Positions 5,381 to 7,010 of a stretch of DNA of 7,010 bases are shown piece after piece; positions within the stretch are counted from its first letter, which is position 1, and every line of letters starts with the position of its first letter. The notes beneath the pieces are model-generated. The model searched no databases and was not told the origin of the DNA. It saw only the letters and a list, made by a program, of their open reading frames with translations. This stretch comes from Victivallales bacterium (GTDB taxonomy: Bacteria; Verrucomicrobiota; Lentisphaeria; Oligosphaerales; Oligosphaeraceae). Location: the NCBI GenBank assembly GCA_017615955.1, contig JAFZZD010000748.1, forward strand, positions 1 through 7,010, written 5' to 3'. Made by a program: the position numbers and the translations under genes.

Positions 5381-6883
5381 ATGAAAATGGACATGACCAA
5401 ATACAATGCGGCAATGAGCGCGGCATACTGGGAGAAATGGGATTCCAAGGTCCAGGCTAAAATTGACCGTGACATTGAAGCAAACCGCATGGCCGATGGA
5501 CATTTCACTCTGGAAAGTGCGCCAGCAGGAGCCGATGTCCAGGTCGAGCAAATACAAAGCCAATTCATCTTCGGCGCCCACATCTTCAACTTTGACCAAC
5601 TAGGCAGCGACGAACGCAATGCGAAATACCGTGCCTTATACGGGCATGACGGCTTGTTCAATTCCGCTACCATTGCATTCTATTGGAAGCAACTCGAACT
5701 TGAAGAGGGTAAGCCGCGCTTCGATGCGGAATACCGCGACAGCGCGGACTTCTGGAACAAGTGTCCTGCCCCGAAACAACAGCCTCACTGGCGGCGTCCA
5801 GCAGTTGAACCAGTTGTCCAATTCTGTAAAAGCAAAGGCATCAGACTCCATGGCCATACGCTGGTATGGGGCAACTGCAACTGGCAATGGCCTGAATGGC
5901 TTATTGCCAAACTGCCACTGGATGCTCTCCTTAAGGCAGACTTGACACGGCATCCAGTGGTGGGACGGCTGAAAAACAATGCGCTGGCAAGCGTCTTCGG
6001 CGACATGACTGCAGAGCAGTTCGCGGAAAAATACCCCGCATTTACTTCATACCTGAATTCTGTGACGGCACGCCGCATCATGGAAATAGCCATCCGCTAT
6101 GGAGACCAAATCGACAGTTGGGACGTGGCAAACGAAAGTTCCACCGACTTCGGAAAGGGGAACATGATCCCTGGCTCCAAAATCTGCAAGAGCTGGTATG
6201 GTCCCATGCCAGGGGATTACACATTCCGCGCATTCAAAATTGCGGAAAGCGTTCTGCCTGACAAGGCGAAACTCAACATCAACGACTACAACTTGACCGA
6301 TGACTATCTCCGTCAGATCCAAGACCTGCGCTCACGAGGCTGCAAAATTGACATAATAGGGGCGCAAATGCATCTTTTCAACCCTCAGATATGCCTGGAC
6401 ATCGCCAATGGCATTCCCATTGACAGGAATGCCGCCCACGCAGATGTGCAGTCACCGGATGCGGTGTATGCAACATTCCAGCGTCTTGCCAAAGCAGGGC
6501 TGCCCGTTCATCTGTCCGAAATCACAATCACCGCGCCCAACAACGACGAGCGTGGACAGGCCATCCAGGCAGTGATCACACGCAATCTCTATCGCCTGTG
6601 GTTCAGTCTCAAGCCAATGATGGGCATCACATGGTGGAATGTGGTGGATGACTGCGGCGCCCCAGGCGAACCCTCTGTATCGGGCTTGTTCTCAAGGGAC
6701 ATGGTGCCAAAGCCAGCATATTTTGTTCTTGATGACCTGATCAACCATGAATGGAAAACCCGCACCTGCGTCAAAGCCGAAAAAGACGGCTCAATCGCAT
6801 TCAGAGGATTCCACGGCATCTATCGCCTGAAATGGCAGGGGCAGGATGGTCTGGAGCACAGCAAAGAAGTGGTGCTGGCTTAA
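5381..6883 (+). CDS. GH10 family glycoside hydrolase, probably cytoplasmic
   Basis: GH10 enzymes are retaining hydrolases that mostly cut beta-1,4-xylan or xylo-oligosaccharides. In this 500-residue protein, residues 20-65 resemble the small N-terminal beta domain that precedes some bacterial GH10 barrels. The barrel follows with HGHTLVWG (157-164), the acid/base Glu252 in WDVANES (247-253), NDYN (301-304), GAQMH (327-331) and the nucleophile Glu380 in VHLSEITIT (376-384). GITWWNVVDD (415-424) and KPAYFVLDDL (444-453) close the barrel. A short beta-rich tail, including FRGFHGIYRLKW (474-485), ends the protein. Both catalytic glutamates are present. No signal peptide, lipobox or anchoring domain is seen, so it probably acts on imported oligosaccharides. 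AGGA (5373-5376) lies four bases before the ATG at 5381; the ATG at 5387, with a 10-base gap, is an equally plausible start. The family is certain; xylan as substrate is inferred. Confidence 0.94.
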   Translation: MKMDMTKYNAAMSAAYWEKWDSKVQAKIDRDIEANRMADGHFTLESAPAGADVQVEQIQSQFIFGAHIFNFDQLGSDERNAKYRALYGHDGLFNSATIAFYWKQLELEEGKPRFDAEYRDSADFWNKCPAPKQQPHWRRPAVEPVVQFCKSKGIRLHGHTLVWGNCNWQWPEWLIAKLPLDALLKADLTRHPVVGRLKNNALASVFGDMTAEQFAEKYPAFTSYLNSVTARRIMEIAIRYGDQIDSWDVANESSTDFGKGNMIPGSKICKSWYGPMPGDYTFRAFKIAESVLPDKAKLNINDYNLTDDYLRQIQDLRSRGCKIDIIGAQMHLFNPQICLDIANGIPIDRNAAHADVQSPDAVYATFQRLAKAGLPVHLSEITITAPNNDERGQAIQAVITRNLYRLWFSLKPMMGITWWNVVDDCGAPGEPSVSGLFSRDMVPKPAYFVLDDLINHEWKTRTCVKAEKDGSIAFRGFHGIYRLKWQGQDGLEHSKEVVLA

Positions 6884-6913
6884 AGCACTGAAACGGAGTT
6901 CGCCCAGATTGTG

Positions 6914-6928
6914 GCTTTCAGCCAAAGC
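6914..6928 (+). terminator. Weak hairpin after GH10
   Basis: The stem gcttt (6914-6918) and aaagc (6924-6928) encloses the loop cagcc, 30 bases past the GH10 stop codon. There is no good T-run behind it, so it is at best a weak or factor-dependent transcription stop. Confidence 0.2.
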
Positions 6929-6956
6929 TCTGTTCCCCAAGAGGGCAGGTAATATA

Positions 6957-7010
6957 CGCCCGGAGGGCGCAACCATGCGTAACCCCGGGCAAGCGCCCGC
7001 AGGGCGCGCA
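6957..7010. repeat. GC-rich palindromic repeat pair at the window edge
   Basis: Two similar hairpins occur 37 bases apart. The first is cgccc (6957-6961), gga, gggcg (6965-6969). The second is gcgccc (6993-6998), gca, gggcgc (7002-7007). The 14-base cores 6957-6970 and 6994-7007 differ at one base. Between them is ccccgggc, itself partly palindromic. This is another extragenic palindromic element type, unlike the one at 1-133, and it probably continues past the window. No gene is visible in 6884-7010. Confidence 0.65.

Overview
This 7,010-base window carries five protein genes. It most likely comes from a bacterium of the PVC group, perhaps Lentisphaerota or Kiritimatiellota. That placement is an inference from memory: the large symporter and the signal-less GH10 protein resemble proteins I associate with those phyla. 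No rRNA or other firm phylogenetic marker is present, and release factor 1 alone does not settle it. Shine-Dalgarno use is mixed, and all five genes end in TAA.

Layout. Positions 1-154 hold a GC-rich palindromic repeat element: two direct copies of a 46-base unit flank a segment that is the inverted complement of part of that unit. Next comes prfA (155-1240, +), a complete class I peptide chain release factor 1. The convergent gap 1241-1339 holds a large imperfect inverted repeat built from phased decamers. On the minus strand lie a small, exported, AT-rich protein with PA14-like features (1340-1966) and, upstream of it, a 773-residue sodium:solute symporter family transporter (2032-4353) that starts at GTG. 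An AT-rich divergent control region (4354-4536) has one promoter candidate facing each way. On the plus strand follow a 269-residue protein of unrecognised family (4537-5346) and a GH10 glycoside hydrolase (5381-6883), 34 bases apart and probably cotranscribed. The last 127 bases hold another GC-rich palindromic repeat type that runs to the window edge.

How the genes may work together. prfA is housekeeping. The other four genes look like a small carbohydrate-use locus: a transporter, a secreted PA14-like protein downstream of it, and a divergent pair made of an unknown protein and a GH10 enzyme with intact catalytic residues but no signal peptide. A reasonable inference is that oligosaccharides are imported by the symporter and cut in the cytoplasm, with the unknown protein as a partner. 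The substrate is not shown by the sequence.

The most interesting elements are the unknown gene tied to an apparently cytoplasmic GH10, the A/A'/A repeat upstream of prfA that can form mutually exclusive hairpins, and the decamer-phased palindrome between prfA and the PA14-like gene. I see no CRISPR array, transposase, tRNA or rRNA.
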